Source: Asticcacaulis aquaticus
GTDB lineage: Bacteria; Pseudomonadota; Alphaproteobacteria; Caulobacterales; Caulobacteraceae
NCBI RefSeq assembly: GCF_028550415.1
Contig: NZ_JAQQKX010000003.1
Span: 1 to 64,000, forward strand
Reading direction: 5' to 3'
Length of the DNA: 64,000 bases
Part shown: positions 25,301-32,781 of the stretch, piece after piece
Layout of the letters: every line of letters begins with the position of its first letter
Numbering within the stretch: the stretch's first letter is position 1
Translations under genes and position numbers: made by a program
Notes under the pieces: generated by a model
What the model was told of the DNA's origin: nothing
What the model saw: the letters and a program-made list of their open reading frames with translations, nothing else
The model's database searches: none

Positions 25301-25996
25301 ATGAGCGTGAAACCCTACATCATTGTCGCCGAAGACGAGGACGCCCTGTCCACCCTTCTGCAATACAACCTCGAAAAAGAGGGTTATGAGGTAGGAATCG
25401 CCGCCGATGGCGACGAAGCTCTGGTGATGATCGAGGAGCGTCTGCCGGACCTTCTGGTCTGCGACTGGATGATGCCCAAGGTGTCGGGCATTGAGGTCAC
25501 CCGCCGCCTGCGCGCCCAGAGCGAGACGCGCAACCTGCCCATCGTCATGCTGACGGCGCGTTCGGAAGAGACCGACCGTATCCGTGGGCTCGATACCGGG
25601 GCCGATGACTATGTGGTCAAGCCGTTTTCGATGGTCGAGCTGGTGGCGCGCATCCGCGCCGTCCTGCGCCGCATCCGTCCGGGCCTCAGCGAGGACCGCG
25701 TGACCTTCGGCGAGATCGTCATCGACCGCCTGTCGCACCGCGTGCAGCGGTCGGGTCGCGACGTGCATCTGGGGCCGACGGAATACAAGCTGCTCGACTA
25801 CCTGATGCAGCACCCCAAGCGCGTGTTCAGCCGCGAACAGCTGCTCGACGCGGTATGGGGCAATGATGTCTATGTCGAGGCTCGCACGGTCGACGTCCAT
25901 ATCGGCCGCCTGCGCAAGGCGATCAACAACGACAACGAGTTCGACCCGATCCGCACGGTGCGTTCGGCGGGCTATTCGCTGGATATGCAGGGCTAG
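25301..25996 (+). CDS. phoB: Phosphate regulon response regulator PhoB
   Basis: This 231-residue OmpR-class regulator has a receiver domain (about residues 5-120) with the acidic pair EDED, the phosphorylated Asp at about residue 55 (LLVCDWMMPKVSG), Thr in MLTARSEE and Lys in DDYVVKPFS. The winged-helix DNA-binding domain (about 130-230) has LGPTEYKLLDYLMQHPKRVFSREQLLD and RTVDVHIGRLRKAIN. It binds Pho boxes; two are present just upstream in this cluster, so it is probably autoregulated. Length is normal. Confidence 0.95.
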   Translation: MSVKPYIIVAEDEDALSTLLQYNLEKEGYEVGIAADGDEALVMIEERLPDLLVCDWMMPKVSGIEVTRRLRAQSETRNLPIVMLTARSEETDRIRGLDTGADDYVVKPFSMVELVARIRAVLRRIRPGLSEDRVTFGEIVIDRLSHRVQRSGRDVHLGPTEYKLLDYLMQHPKRVFSREQLLDAVWGNDVYVEARTVDVHIGRLRKAINNDNEFDPIRTVRSAGYSLDMQG

Positions 25997-26004
25997 CACC
26001 CCTT

Positions 26005-26033
26005 ATACCTCCCCATCAAAGATGGGGAGGTAT
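26005..26033. repeat. Perfect 13-bp hairpin between convergent phoB and metallopeptidase genes
   Basis: ATACCTCCCCATC (26005-26017) and GATGGGGAGGTAT (26021-26033) pair perfectly around AAA. There is no T-run. It may terminate both genes, or be a short relative of the CCTCCCC-type repeats seen after sucD. Confidence 0.6.
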
Positions 26034-26035
26034 GA

Positions 26036-26755
26036 TTACGCCCCATACCCGAACAGCGCTGTGCCGTGGGTTTTCAGCCACTGACGGGCAGGGCGATAAT
26101 CCCCGAACAGCCGCTCGACCTCGGCCCAGAACCGGTCGCTGTGATCGGGGTGTTTGAGGTGGGCGACCTCGTGCGCGCAGACATAGGAAAAGACCGTCTC
26201 GTCTGCCATGATCAGCCGCCAGCTATAGCGGATCGCCTTGCGCCCCGGCGTACACGACCCCCAGCGCCCCTTGGCATCGAACAGCGACACCGTCACGCCG
26301 GTTGCCCCCAGCTGCTGCGCATAGAGTTCGGTATGGGCTTCGGCAAAGTCCTTTGCCGCCTTGCGCAGGAAACGCTCGATGCGCCGGTGATAGGCTTCGC
26401 CCTCGCCGCCGGCGCTCAGCACGCCGCCGATCAGGCGGGCGGCGGCACGGTCGCCGCTATGGGTGAGGCGCAGTTGCGAGCCGAGATAGGGGATGTCCAT
26501 ACCGGGCTGAAACATCCCGGCCACGGTACGCTTTTCCAGATGACCCAGTATCCAGTCGCGCCGCGTCAGGGCGAACTCGACGGCCTGAGATAAATCGCGC
26601 GGACGCGGCGCGGTGACGACCGCTTCGCCGGTCTTGTTGTCCAGCCGCAGCGAGATACGTCTGGCGCGTGCATTGACCCTGAGGCGCAGCCGGAATCCGT
26701 CGGCGTCGAGCACCTGACCGTTGGCATAATTCGTCTTCGACTTGGTTCCGAACAC
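26036..26755 (-). CDS. YgjP-like (DUF45/M48-type) zinc metallopeptidase domain protein
   Basis: This 239-residue cytosolic protein has the zinc motif HEVAHLKHPDHSDRFW near the C-terminus (HExxH with a third ligand further on), preceded by WGSCTPGRKAIRYSWRLIMA, the YgjP/DUF45 signature. The N-terminal beta region has RARRISLRLDNKTGEAVVTAP. I chose the GTG at 26755 because it directly follows the depolymerase stop codon; the frame is open upstream but would overlap that gene. E. coli YgjP has been linked to UTP pyrophosphate hydrolysis, and most members are described only as putative peptidases. It is likely cotranscribed with the depolymerase gene. Confidence 0.8.
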   Translation of the reverse strand: MFGTKSKTNYANGQVLDADGFRLRLRVNARARRISLRLDNKTGEAVVTAPRPRDLSQAVEFALTRRDWILGHLEKRTVAGMFQPGMDIPYLGSQLRLTHSGDRAAARLIGGVLSAGGEGEAYHRRIERFLRKAAKDFAEAHTELYAQQLGATGVTVSLFDAKGRWGSCTPGRKAIRYSWRLIMADETVFSYVCAHEVAHLKHPDHSDRFWAEVERLFGDYRPARQWLKTHGTALFGYGA

Positions 26756-26757
26756 GC

Positions 26758-28008
26758 TTAAAGCGCGGCTTCCGTGCGGGCGATGAAGTCGCGGATCTTG
26801 GGGTAGATGCTCTCGCGGAAGCGGCGGCCATTGAAGACGCCATAGTGACCGGCGCCGGGCTGCACATAGAGTTCGCGCATGTCTTCGGGGATGTTCGGAC
26901 ACATGGCGTGGGCCGCCTGGGTCTGACCGACGCCGGAAATGTCGTCCTTTTCACCTTCGACGGTCATCAGGGCGATATCGGTGACGGCGTCCAGCCTTAC
27001 CGGGCGGCCGTGGTGGGTCAGTTCGCCCTTGGGCAGGGCGAATTTCTGGAACACCAGATCGATGGTTTGCAGGTAAAACTCTTCGGTCAGGTCGAGCACC
27101 GACAGATATTCGTCGTAGAATTCGAGGTGCTTTTCGATACCGTCGCCGTCGTCATCGACCAGCGAGTTGAAATAGGACCAGTGGGCGTCCTTATGGCGCT
27201 CCTCGTTCATGCTCATAAACGAATAGAGCTGTACGAAGCCGGGATAGACGCGGCGACCGACGCCGGGATAGGGCGGCGGCACGTTATGGACCATGTTCGA
27301 CTTGAACCAGGTGAACGGCTTTTCCTGCGCCAGATCGTTGGTGATCGTGGGGTTGAAGCGGGCATCGATCGGCGAGCCCATGAAGGTCATCGAGGCGGGG
27401 CGGCACGGATCGTTGTCCTCGGCCATCAGGCAGGCGGCGGCCAGCGTCGGCGGGCCGGGTTGGCAGACGGCGACGACGTGGGCACGCGCGCCGATCACCT
27501 TGAGCATGTCGCGGATATGGTCGATGAAGCTGTAGAAGTCAAAGCGGCCTTCGAGGACCGGCACCTGACGGGCATTGACCCAGTCGGTGACATAGACGTC
27601 GTGGTCGAGCAGGAATTCCTGCACCGTACCGCGCAGCAGGGTCGCATAGTGACCCGAAAGGGGCGCGACGATCAGGACGGCGGGGGCGGGTTTCTTGACG
27701 CCGGCGCGGCGCAGGTCGGTCGTGTCGCGCTGGAAGCGGACCAGCTTGACCCACGGGCTCGACCAGTCCTCGATCGTCTGAACGCGCACATCCTTGCCGT
27801 TGATGGCGACGCTGTCGATGCGCCAGTCGGGCTTGCCGTAGCGGCGGGTCACCGTGCTGAACAGTTCCGCCGAGGCATACATCTTGCGGCCGAACGGGGT
27901 TTCGGCGGCGGGATTGGCCTTGTTGCCCCAGAAATCGCGTGTCATCTGCGCGACACCGCGCAGGGGGGCGGCGGAATAATAGGCCATCTCGTGGAGCAGA
28001 TACAGCAT
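26758..28008 (-). CDS. phaZ: Intracellular polyhydroxyalkanoate depolymerase
   Basis: This 416-residue protein has no signal peptide. It matches the intracellular PHB depolymerase family, which releases 3-hydroxybutyrate from storage granules. Seen: MLYLLHEMAYYSAAPLRGVAQMTRDFW at the N-terminus, FGRKMYASAELFSTVTRRYGKPDW, PLSGHYATLLRGTVQEFLLDHDVYVTDW, and a lipase-box-like VVAVCQPGPPTLAAA in which Cys serves as nucleophile in this family. The C-terminal His region is PGAGHYGVFNGRRFR. An in-frame TTG lies 4 codons upstream of the chosen ATG, and neither start has a good ribosome binding site. It implies that the host stores PHB. Confidence 0.92.
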   Translation of the reverse strand: MLYLLHEMAYYSAAPLRGVAQMTRDFWGNKANPAAETPFGRKMYASAELFSTVTRRYGKPDWRIDSVAINGKDVRVQTIEDWSSPWVKLVRFQRDTTDLRRAGVKKPAPAVLIVAPLSGHYATLLRGTVQEFLLDHDVYVTDWVNARQVPVLEGRFDFYSFIDHIRDMLKVIGARAHVVAVCQPGPPTLAAACLMAEDNDPCRPASMTFMGSPIDARFNPTITNDLAQEKPFTWFKSNMVHNVPPPYPGVGRRVYPGFVQLYSFMSMNEERHKDAHWSYFNSLVDDDGDGIEKHLEFYDEYLSVLDLTEEFYLQTIDLVFQKFALPKGELTHHGRPVRLDAVTDIALMTVEGEKDDISGVGQTQAAHAMCPNIPEDMRELYVQPGAGHYGVFNGRRFRESIYPKIRDFIARTEAAL

Positions 28009-28116
28009 GGGCGCACTCAATCACATAACCGAAGCGGTTACGTTAACATAAGAGTCCTGCGAATATATTACGAGTCAAAATCGCCGTTCATTTCGCAAGT
28101 GCGAAACAAAAGTGCG

Positions 28117-28725
28117 TTATTGGCTCTTCATCGCGCCCCTTATGACGTCGGCGCTCTGTTCCGGCGTCAGGCCGTGGGTCAGCGGACTGACGAACTCGCC
28201 TTTGGGGTTCATCAGATAGATGACCGAGGTGTGGTTCATCGTATAGTCCTTGCCCTCGCCGACCTTTTCATAGGTGGCGCGGTAGGCCTTGGCGACGGCG
28301 GCGATCTGGTCCGGGGTGCCGGTCAGGCCGATGACGCCCTGCGGGAAGCCGCCACTGCTCAGATAGGCCTTCAGCGCCTCGGGGGTATCGCGTTCCGGAT
28401 CGACCGTGATGAAGACGAACTGCAGCTTGTCGCCGTCCTTGCCCAGTTTCTTTTTGGCCTGATCGAGGGTTTGCAGTGTCAGGGGACAGATATCGGGGCA
28501 ATAGGTAAAGCCGAAGAAGACGGCGGTCCATTTTTTGTTCAGCACCGCCTCGGTTTGCGGCCGGCCATACTGGTCGGTAAGGGTGAACGGCCCGCCGATG
28601 CGCACCGAACTGTCGGTGGTCGAGGTGGTCACAGGGCGGGTCAGGAGCGACGACCAGTAGATGGCGGCCAGGGCCCCCAGTCCGACGACCAGCAGGGCGA
28701 TGATTGTCAGGCGCATCTTGTTCAT
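28117..28725 (-). CDS. SCO1/SenC family copper chaperone
   Basis: This 202-residue protein is anchored by one N-terminal segment (MRLTIIALLVVGLGALAAIY) and faces the periplasm. The thioredoxin-like domain has the copper-binding Cys pair YCPDICP (about residues 76 and 80) and the matching His in TMNHTSVIYLM (about residue 165). These proteins deliver copper to the CuA centre of cytochrome c oxidase. It is divergent from regB, the same association seen for senC and the reg/prr genes in Rhodobacter. An in-frame ATG 3 codons inside could also be the start. Confidence 0.92.
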   Translation of the reverse strand: MNKMRLTIIALLVVGLGALAAIYWSSLLTRPVTTSTTDSSVRIGGPFTLTDQYGRPQTEAVLNKKWTAVFFGFTYCPDICPLTLQTLDQAKKKLGKDGDKLQFVFITVDPERDTPEALKAYLSSGGFPQGVIGLTGTPDQIAAVAKAYRATYEKVGEGKDYTMNHTSVIYLMNPKGEFVSPLTHGLTPEQSADVIRGAMKSQ

Positions 28726-28813
28726 CTAGGCTACCTATTCCCTTACCGTGCGCACATGTCGCATGGCGAAATGCCGCCGAAGCGCCTATAGCGCGTCTCA
28801 GGCTTTACTATGA

Positions 28814-30283
28814 GTGCTTCTGTATAGGCGAACCCGCACCGTGCGCCAACGGATTAAAACCTTCCTGTCATCATTTGCCGCACCCCCGCGCGAGGGTGGG
28901 CCCGTGTTCGACTGGGCGGGATTTACGCCGTCGCCGCTGAACCTCGACGGCGACAGCCTGCGCCTGCGTACCCTGGTCGGCCTGAGGTGGCTGGCCATAC
29001 TGGGGCAGGGCCTGATGGTCGCCGTGGTGGCGCTGGGCTTCGGCTATGAAATCCCCCTGTGGCCCTGTGTAGCCGTGATCGCCGCCAGCGTCTGGCTCAA
29101 TCTGCTTCTGCTGCTCAACGACCGGCGCAAACGGCTGGACGACTGGGATGCGGCGCTGCAACTGAGCTTCGACTGCGGGCAGCTGGCGGTATTGCTGGGC
29201 CTGACCGGCGGCCTCGACAATCCGTTCTGCCTGATGCTGATCGCCCCGGCGACGGTGGCCGCCGCCAATCTGCCGACGCGCTATGGTTTCGGCGTCGTCG
29301 CCGTGGCCCTGCTGGCGACCTCGGCCCTGGTCGTCTGGTCGATGCCGCTGCCGTGGGCCGACGGGCAGGTCTTTGTCATGCCGCAGCTTTACCGGCTGGG
29401 GTTTCTGGCGGCCATCCTGATCGGTATCGTCTTTACGGCAGGGTATGCCTGGCATGCGGCGCTGGAATCCCGGCGCATGGCGCAGGCGTTATCGGCCACG
29501 CAGGCCGTGCTGGAAAAGGAACACCGCTTGTCGGCGCTGGGCGGTCTGGCGGCGGCGGCGGCGCACGAACTGGGGACGCCGCTCGGCACGATTCAGGTCG
29601 TGGCGCGCGAAATGATGCGCGGTGTCACCCCCGGTACGGCCCTGTACGAAGATGCCGAACTTCTGGTCAGCCAGAGCCAGCGCTGCCGCGACATCCTGAA
29701 AAACCTCGCCCAGCGTCCGGAGACGCGCGATCAGGTCCACGACCAGATTCCGTTGCAGGCCTTTCTGGAAGAGGTCGCCCGGCCCTTTCGCCACGAAGGC
29801 AAAGCTATCCATATCGCGGTCACCATGGACGACGATCCGACCGGCGATGCGGGCGACCGCCTCAGTATCAAACGGCGGCCGGAATGGCTGCACGCCCTGT
29901 CGGCCTTTGTCGAAAACGCCGTCGATTTCGCCCGGACGGCGGTGTGGATCTCGGTCGATATCCGCCCGCGCCACGTCAGCCTGCGTATTCAGGATGACGG
30001 CCCCGGCTTTTCGACGGAGATCCTGTCGCGCATCGGCGATCCCTATATTTCGACGCGCGGCTTCGATTCGCGGCCGGAGACCTCGACGCACGGGGGCATG
30101 GGTCTGGGCTTTTTCATCGCCAAGACCCTGCTGGAACACACGGGTGCGGCCGTGACCTATGGCAATGCCGAGACAGGCGGCGCGTTTGTCCGCGCCTTCT
30201 GGCGCCGCGACCTGATCGATATCGTGCCAACCACGGATGTGACGGGGGACGACATCGCGCCCCTAAGTCGCGTTAAGGAGTAA
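28814..30283 (+). CDS. regB: Redox-sensing histidine kinase RegB/PrrB/ActS
   Basis: This is a 489-residue inner membrane kinase with six hydrophobic segments in about residues 55-220. It contains the invariant GGLDNPFCLMLIAP loop, the quinone-sensing signature of the RegB family, then the H-box AAAHELGTPLGTIQVVAREM with the phosphorylated His. ATPase motifs are ALSAFVENAVDFAR, IQDDGPGFS and GGMGLGFFIAKTLLEHTG. RegB phosphorylates RegA under low oxygen. The GTG at 28814 gives a slightly long N-terminus; GTG at 28841 is an alternative. regA follows 4 bases after the stop. Confidence 0.9.
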   Translation: MLLYRRTRTVRQRIKTFLSSFAAPPREGGPVFDWAGFTPSPLNLDGDSLRLRTLVGLRWLAILGQGLMVAVVALGFGYEIPLWPCVAVIAASVWLNLLLLLNDRRKRLDDWDAALQLSFDCGQLAVLLGLTGGLDNPFCLMLIAPATVAAANLPTRYGFGVVAVALLATSALVVWSMPLPWADGQVFVMPQLYRLGFLAAILIGIVFTAGYAWHAALESRRMAQALSATQAVLEKEHRLSALGGLAAAAAHELGTPLGTIQVVAREMMRGVTPGTALYEDAELLVSQSQRCRDILKNLAQRPETRDQVHDQIPLQAFLEEVARPFRHEGKAIHIAVTMDDDPTGDAGDRLSIKRRPEWLHALSAFVENAVDFARTAVWISVDIRPRHVSLRIQDDGPGFSTEILSRIGDPYISTRGFDSRPETSTHGGMGLGFFIAKTLLEHTGAAVTYGNAETGGAFVRAFWRRDLIDIVPTTDVTGDDIAPLSRVKE

Positions 30284-30287
30284 GACC

Positions 30288-30878
30288 ATGAGTGAAACTG
30301 AACACCCTGCCCCGCTAACGGCGTCTGCGATCGAGGCCCATGTGGCGGCCCTCGCCGACCGCAGCCTGATCCTGCTCGACGATGACGCCCCGTTCCGTCA
30401 GCGTCTGGCACGGGCGCTGGAGTCGCGCGGCTTCAGCGTGACCGCGGTCGACAGCGTCGCGGCGGCGCTCAAGGTGATCGAAAGCGATCCGCCGGCCTTT
30501 GGTGTGATGGACATGCGGCTCGAAGACGGCAACGGCCTCAAGGCGATCGAGACCCTGCATCAGGCACGCCCTGACGCGCGCGCCATCATGCTGACTGGCT
30601 ACGGCAATATCGCCACCGCCGTGGCGGCGGTGAAGTCCGGGGCTATCGACTACCTGTCGAAGCCTGCCGATGCCGACGATGTGGTAAAGGCACTTCTGGC
30701 ATTACAGGATCATACGCCCGCGCCGCCGGAAAACCCGATGTCGGCGGATCGGGTGCGTTGGGAACATATTCAGCGCGTCTATGCCCTGTGCAATCACAAT
30801 GTCTCGGAGACCGCGCGGCGACTGAACATGCACCGCCGGACGTTACAACGCATTCTGGCCAAACGCGCACCGAAGTAG
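30288..30878 (+). CDS. regA: Response regulator RegA/PrrA/ActR
   Basis: This 196-residue regulator has a receiver domain with DDDAPFRQRL, the phosphorylated Asp at about residue 75 (FGVMDMRLEDGNGLKAIE), Thr in MLTGYGNIATAVAAVK and Lys in YLSKPADADD. A Fis-type helix-turn-helix follows at the C-terminus: ERIQRVYALCNHN-like, then VSETARRLNMHRRTLQRIL, the strongly conserved RegA DNA-binding helix. It controls aerobic and anaerobic energy genes in alphaproteobacteria. The N-terminus is some 15 residues longer than usual. The ATG has AAGGAG in front, and the gene is coupled to regB. Confidence 0.93.
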   Translation: MSETEHPAPLTASAIEAHVAALADRSLILLDDDAPFRQRLARALESRGFSVTAVDSVAAALKVIESDPPAFGVMDMRLEDGNGLKAIETLHQARPDARAIMLTGYGNIATAVAAVKSGAIDYLSKPADADDVVKALLALQDHTPAPPENPMSADRVRWEHIQRVYALCNHNVSETARRLNMHRRTLQRILAKRAPK

Positions 30879-30880
30879 TC

Positions 30881-30996
30881 GAGGCGTTCTGAGGGGCTGC
30901 GAAAGCTCATCGGTCTGCGATACGCTGCTCACGTACTCAAGTACGCTGCGCTGCGTTTCTCGTCCGCTAAACTTTCTCGCCGCCTCATAACGCCTC
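30881..30996. repeat. 116-bp imperfect inverted repeat after regA
   Basis: The outer arms begin GAGGCGTTCTGAGG (30881-30894) and end CCTCATAACGCCTC (30983-30996), which pair with one mismatch; pairing continues inward with further mismatches (GAAAG with CTTTC). The centre holds CGTACTCAAGTACG. The whole can fold into one long hairpin. It separates regA from the convergent gene and looks like a mobile or REP-type palindrome. Confidence 0.65.
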
Positions 30997-31012
30997 TTTG
31001 GTAAGAGTCATG

Positions 31013-31582
31013 TTACTCGTCCGGAATGATAATGTCCGGATTGTCGGGCGGAATGAACTCGAACAGACCGATATCGAGGGCCTTTTGCGGGCGATAGGCC
31101 ATTAACGGCGCATGCGCCAGCGCCCGCACCTCTTCGGGGGTCAGTTCGATGTCGAGCGCCTTCTTGCGCACGGCCCGGGCCTGAAGGTGCGGTGTGATCG
31201 ACGGCGGCTTCAACCGGGCCCGGAGCGATCCGATCTTCCAGTAACCGATGGACAGCTTCCATTGTGGCGCGGGTCCGGCAGGCAGGGTCGGCCAGCGCTG
31301 CCCCTCCCGCATGACCGGCGCGGTGCGGGTGCGCGGTTTGGCCGTGCGTTCGAAGCCGCAGACCAGGGCCGCAAAGGGTGCGTTCAGCAGGGCATCGTAG
31401 TGTTGCCGCGCCGCCGCTTCGCTGGGAAAGGCGGGTTCAAGGGTTTCGCGCACGAAGGTGACGGGCTTGCCGCTGAGGTCGCTGGCCTCCCGCTCGCGCG
31501 CCGCCGTCCTGAGGCCGCTGTCCGGCCAGTTCAGGGCGATTTCGAGCGCGTTGTGAGCGATGGGATAGGCGATGGCGGACAT
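31013..31582 (-). CDS. Conserved-looking protein of unknown function
   Basis: This is a 189-residue soluble protein without signal peptide or membrane segment. The N-terminal part is moderately acidic; the middle has FPSEAAARQHYDALLNAPF and an Arg/Pro-rich region (RTAKPRTRTAPVMREGQRWP), followed by a basic stretch SLRARLKPPSITPHLQAR and an acidic tail ending PPDNPDIIIPDE. I do not recognise the family. Codon use and GC-rich third positions match the neighbours, which supports a real gene. It converges on regA across the long hairpin and stands alone on its strand. Confidence 0.65.
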   Translation of the reverse strand: MSAIAYPIAHNALEIALNWPDSGLRTAAREREASDLSGKPVTFVRETLEPAFPSEAAARQHYDALLNAPFAALVCGFERTAKPRTRTAPVMREGQRWPTLPAGPAPQWKLSIGYWKIGSLRARLKPPSITPHLQARAVRKKALDIELTPEEVRALAHAPLMAYRPQKALDIGLFEFIPPDNPDIIIPDE

Positions 31583-31728
31583 GGCCCCAGTCTATAGGAT
31601 GACGTCCCTTAACAAAACCCACCGTCGCGCGATTTATGCACAGGGCTTGACGGCGGAGCAATTATTTGGTATTTGCCGAAATAACAAATTTACGTACCCT
31701 TCAAAACGTACGCCCCCGGAGACCGGCC

Positions 31729-32040
31729 ATGTCCGAAGTCTATAAGGCCCTCAGCGACCCCACGCGGCGACAGATTCTGGAAATGCTGCGTGACCGCGAA
31801 ATGAGCGCGGGTGATATTGCCGATCGTGTCGCTGTATCCAAGCCGACCCTGTCCGGCCATTTGTCGACGCTCAAGGCCGCTGGTCTGATCGATGTGACGC
31901 GTCAGGGCACCAGCCTCATCTACCGGCTCAATGTGTCGGTTCTGGAGGAGGCGATCATGGCCCTGATGAGTGCCTTCAGGATCGGACAGACCGTTCCGTC
32001 TGCTGCGCATTCAGCGGATGCAAAAGGGGAAACCATATGA
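31729..32040 (+). CDS. ArsR-family regulator, SdpR-like
   Basis: This 103-residue winged helix-turn-helix protein has YKALSDPTRRQILEMLRDRE, SAGDIADRVAVSKPTLSGHLSTLKAAGLI and RQGTSLIYRLN. No metal-binding Cys motif is present, which fits the SdpR subgroup. In Bacillus subtilis SdpR represses sdpRI and is titrated to the membrane by SdpI. Here the stop codon overlaps the start of an SdpI-like gene (ATGA), so the pair is translationally coupled. The upstream gap contains TTGGTATTTGCCGAAATAAC, AT-rich, with no clear operator. Confidence 0.88.
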   Translation: MSEVYKALSDPTRRQILEMLRDREMSAGDIADRVAVSKPTLSGHLSTLKAAGLIDVTRQGTSLIYRLNVSVLEEAIMALMSAFRIGQTVPSAAHSADAKGETI

Positions 32041-32702
32041 AAGCGGGATTTGCCAGCTGGCCGGGGGTGAAGATATTCAGTCTGCTGACGATTACGGGTC
32101 TGATCGGCATCAGCCTGTGGGCGCGGACCCGGTTGCCGGACGCGCTCATAGCGACACATTTCGGCCCCGGCGGTGTAACAGACGGTTTCATGCCACGCGA
32201 CGAAGCCCTCATGGCCGGGCCGATGCTGGCGGTGATGCTGACGCTGGTGTTGTGGCTTCTGCCGTACTTTCAGCCGAAGAATGGCAAGGTCGAGCGCTCC
32301 GCCCGCATCTATGGCGTGGCGTGGATGCTGACGCTAGCCGTGGTGGCCGCGGCGCATCTGTTCATCGTCGGCAAGGCGCTCGGCATGACCGCCAATGTAC
32401 AAGGGCTGACGCTGCTGCCGGGCGTTCTGTTTATCGTGCTCGGCAACTTCCTGCCCAAGACGCGCTTCAACTACATCATCGGTGTACGGACGCCGTGGAC
32501 CCTGTCGAACGAGCGCGTCTGGGATCGCACCCATCGTCTGGCTGGGCCGGTCTTCATGCTGACGGGGCTTGTCATGCTCATCGGGGCATGGATGATGCCG
32601 GTGGATTATCAGCATACGGTCATTCTGACCGGGGCGCTGGGCTCGACCCTGATCCTGACGATCGCCTCTTACGTCTTTGCGCGCCAAAACCGTACCGTAT
32701 AA
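32037..32702 (+). CDS. SdpI-family membrane protein (DUF1648 plus SdpI domain)
   Basis: This 221-residue protein has about six membrane segments. The N-terminal DUF1648-like part has LPDALIATHFGPGGVTDGFM, and the SdpI domain has NYIIGVRTPWTLSNERVWDRTHRLAG. In B. subtilis SdpI gives immunity to the SdpC toxin and also acts as a signal receptor that sequesters SdpR. No SdpC-like toxin gene or SdpAB processing genes are visible nearby, so the pair may sense or resist another membrane-active agent, or protect against neighbours. Confidence 0.9.
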   Translation: MKAGFASWPGVKIFSLLTITGLIGISLWARTRLPDALIATHFGPGGVTDGFMPRDEALMAGPMLAVMLTLVLWLLPYFQPKNGKVERSARIYGVAWMLTLAVVAAAHLFIVGKALGMTANVQGLTLLPGVLFIVLGNFLPKTRFNYIIGVRTPWTLSNERVWDRTHRLAGPVFMLTGLVMLIGAWMMPVDYQHTVILTGALGSTLILTIASYVFARQNRTV

Positions 32703-32781
32703 GGCTGAATCACCATTTTATTGGGTGGTTGAATCAAGTTGCACTATTATGGCAGGCAACTGATTCGTTTTAGGCGACACC

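Noticed and set aside
23027-25996. A complete pst-pho operon
   Set aside because: I looked for pstS, pstC, pstA or pstB between phoR and phoU and around the cluster; none is in the window.
26845-28791. A 648-codon plus-strand frame across phaZ and the SCO1 gene
   Set aside because: It crosses two well-supported minus-strand genes and the gap between them; composition is typical of a shadow frame.
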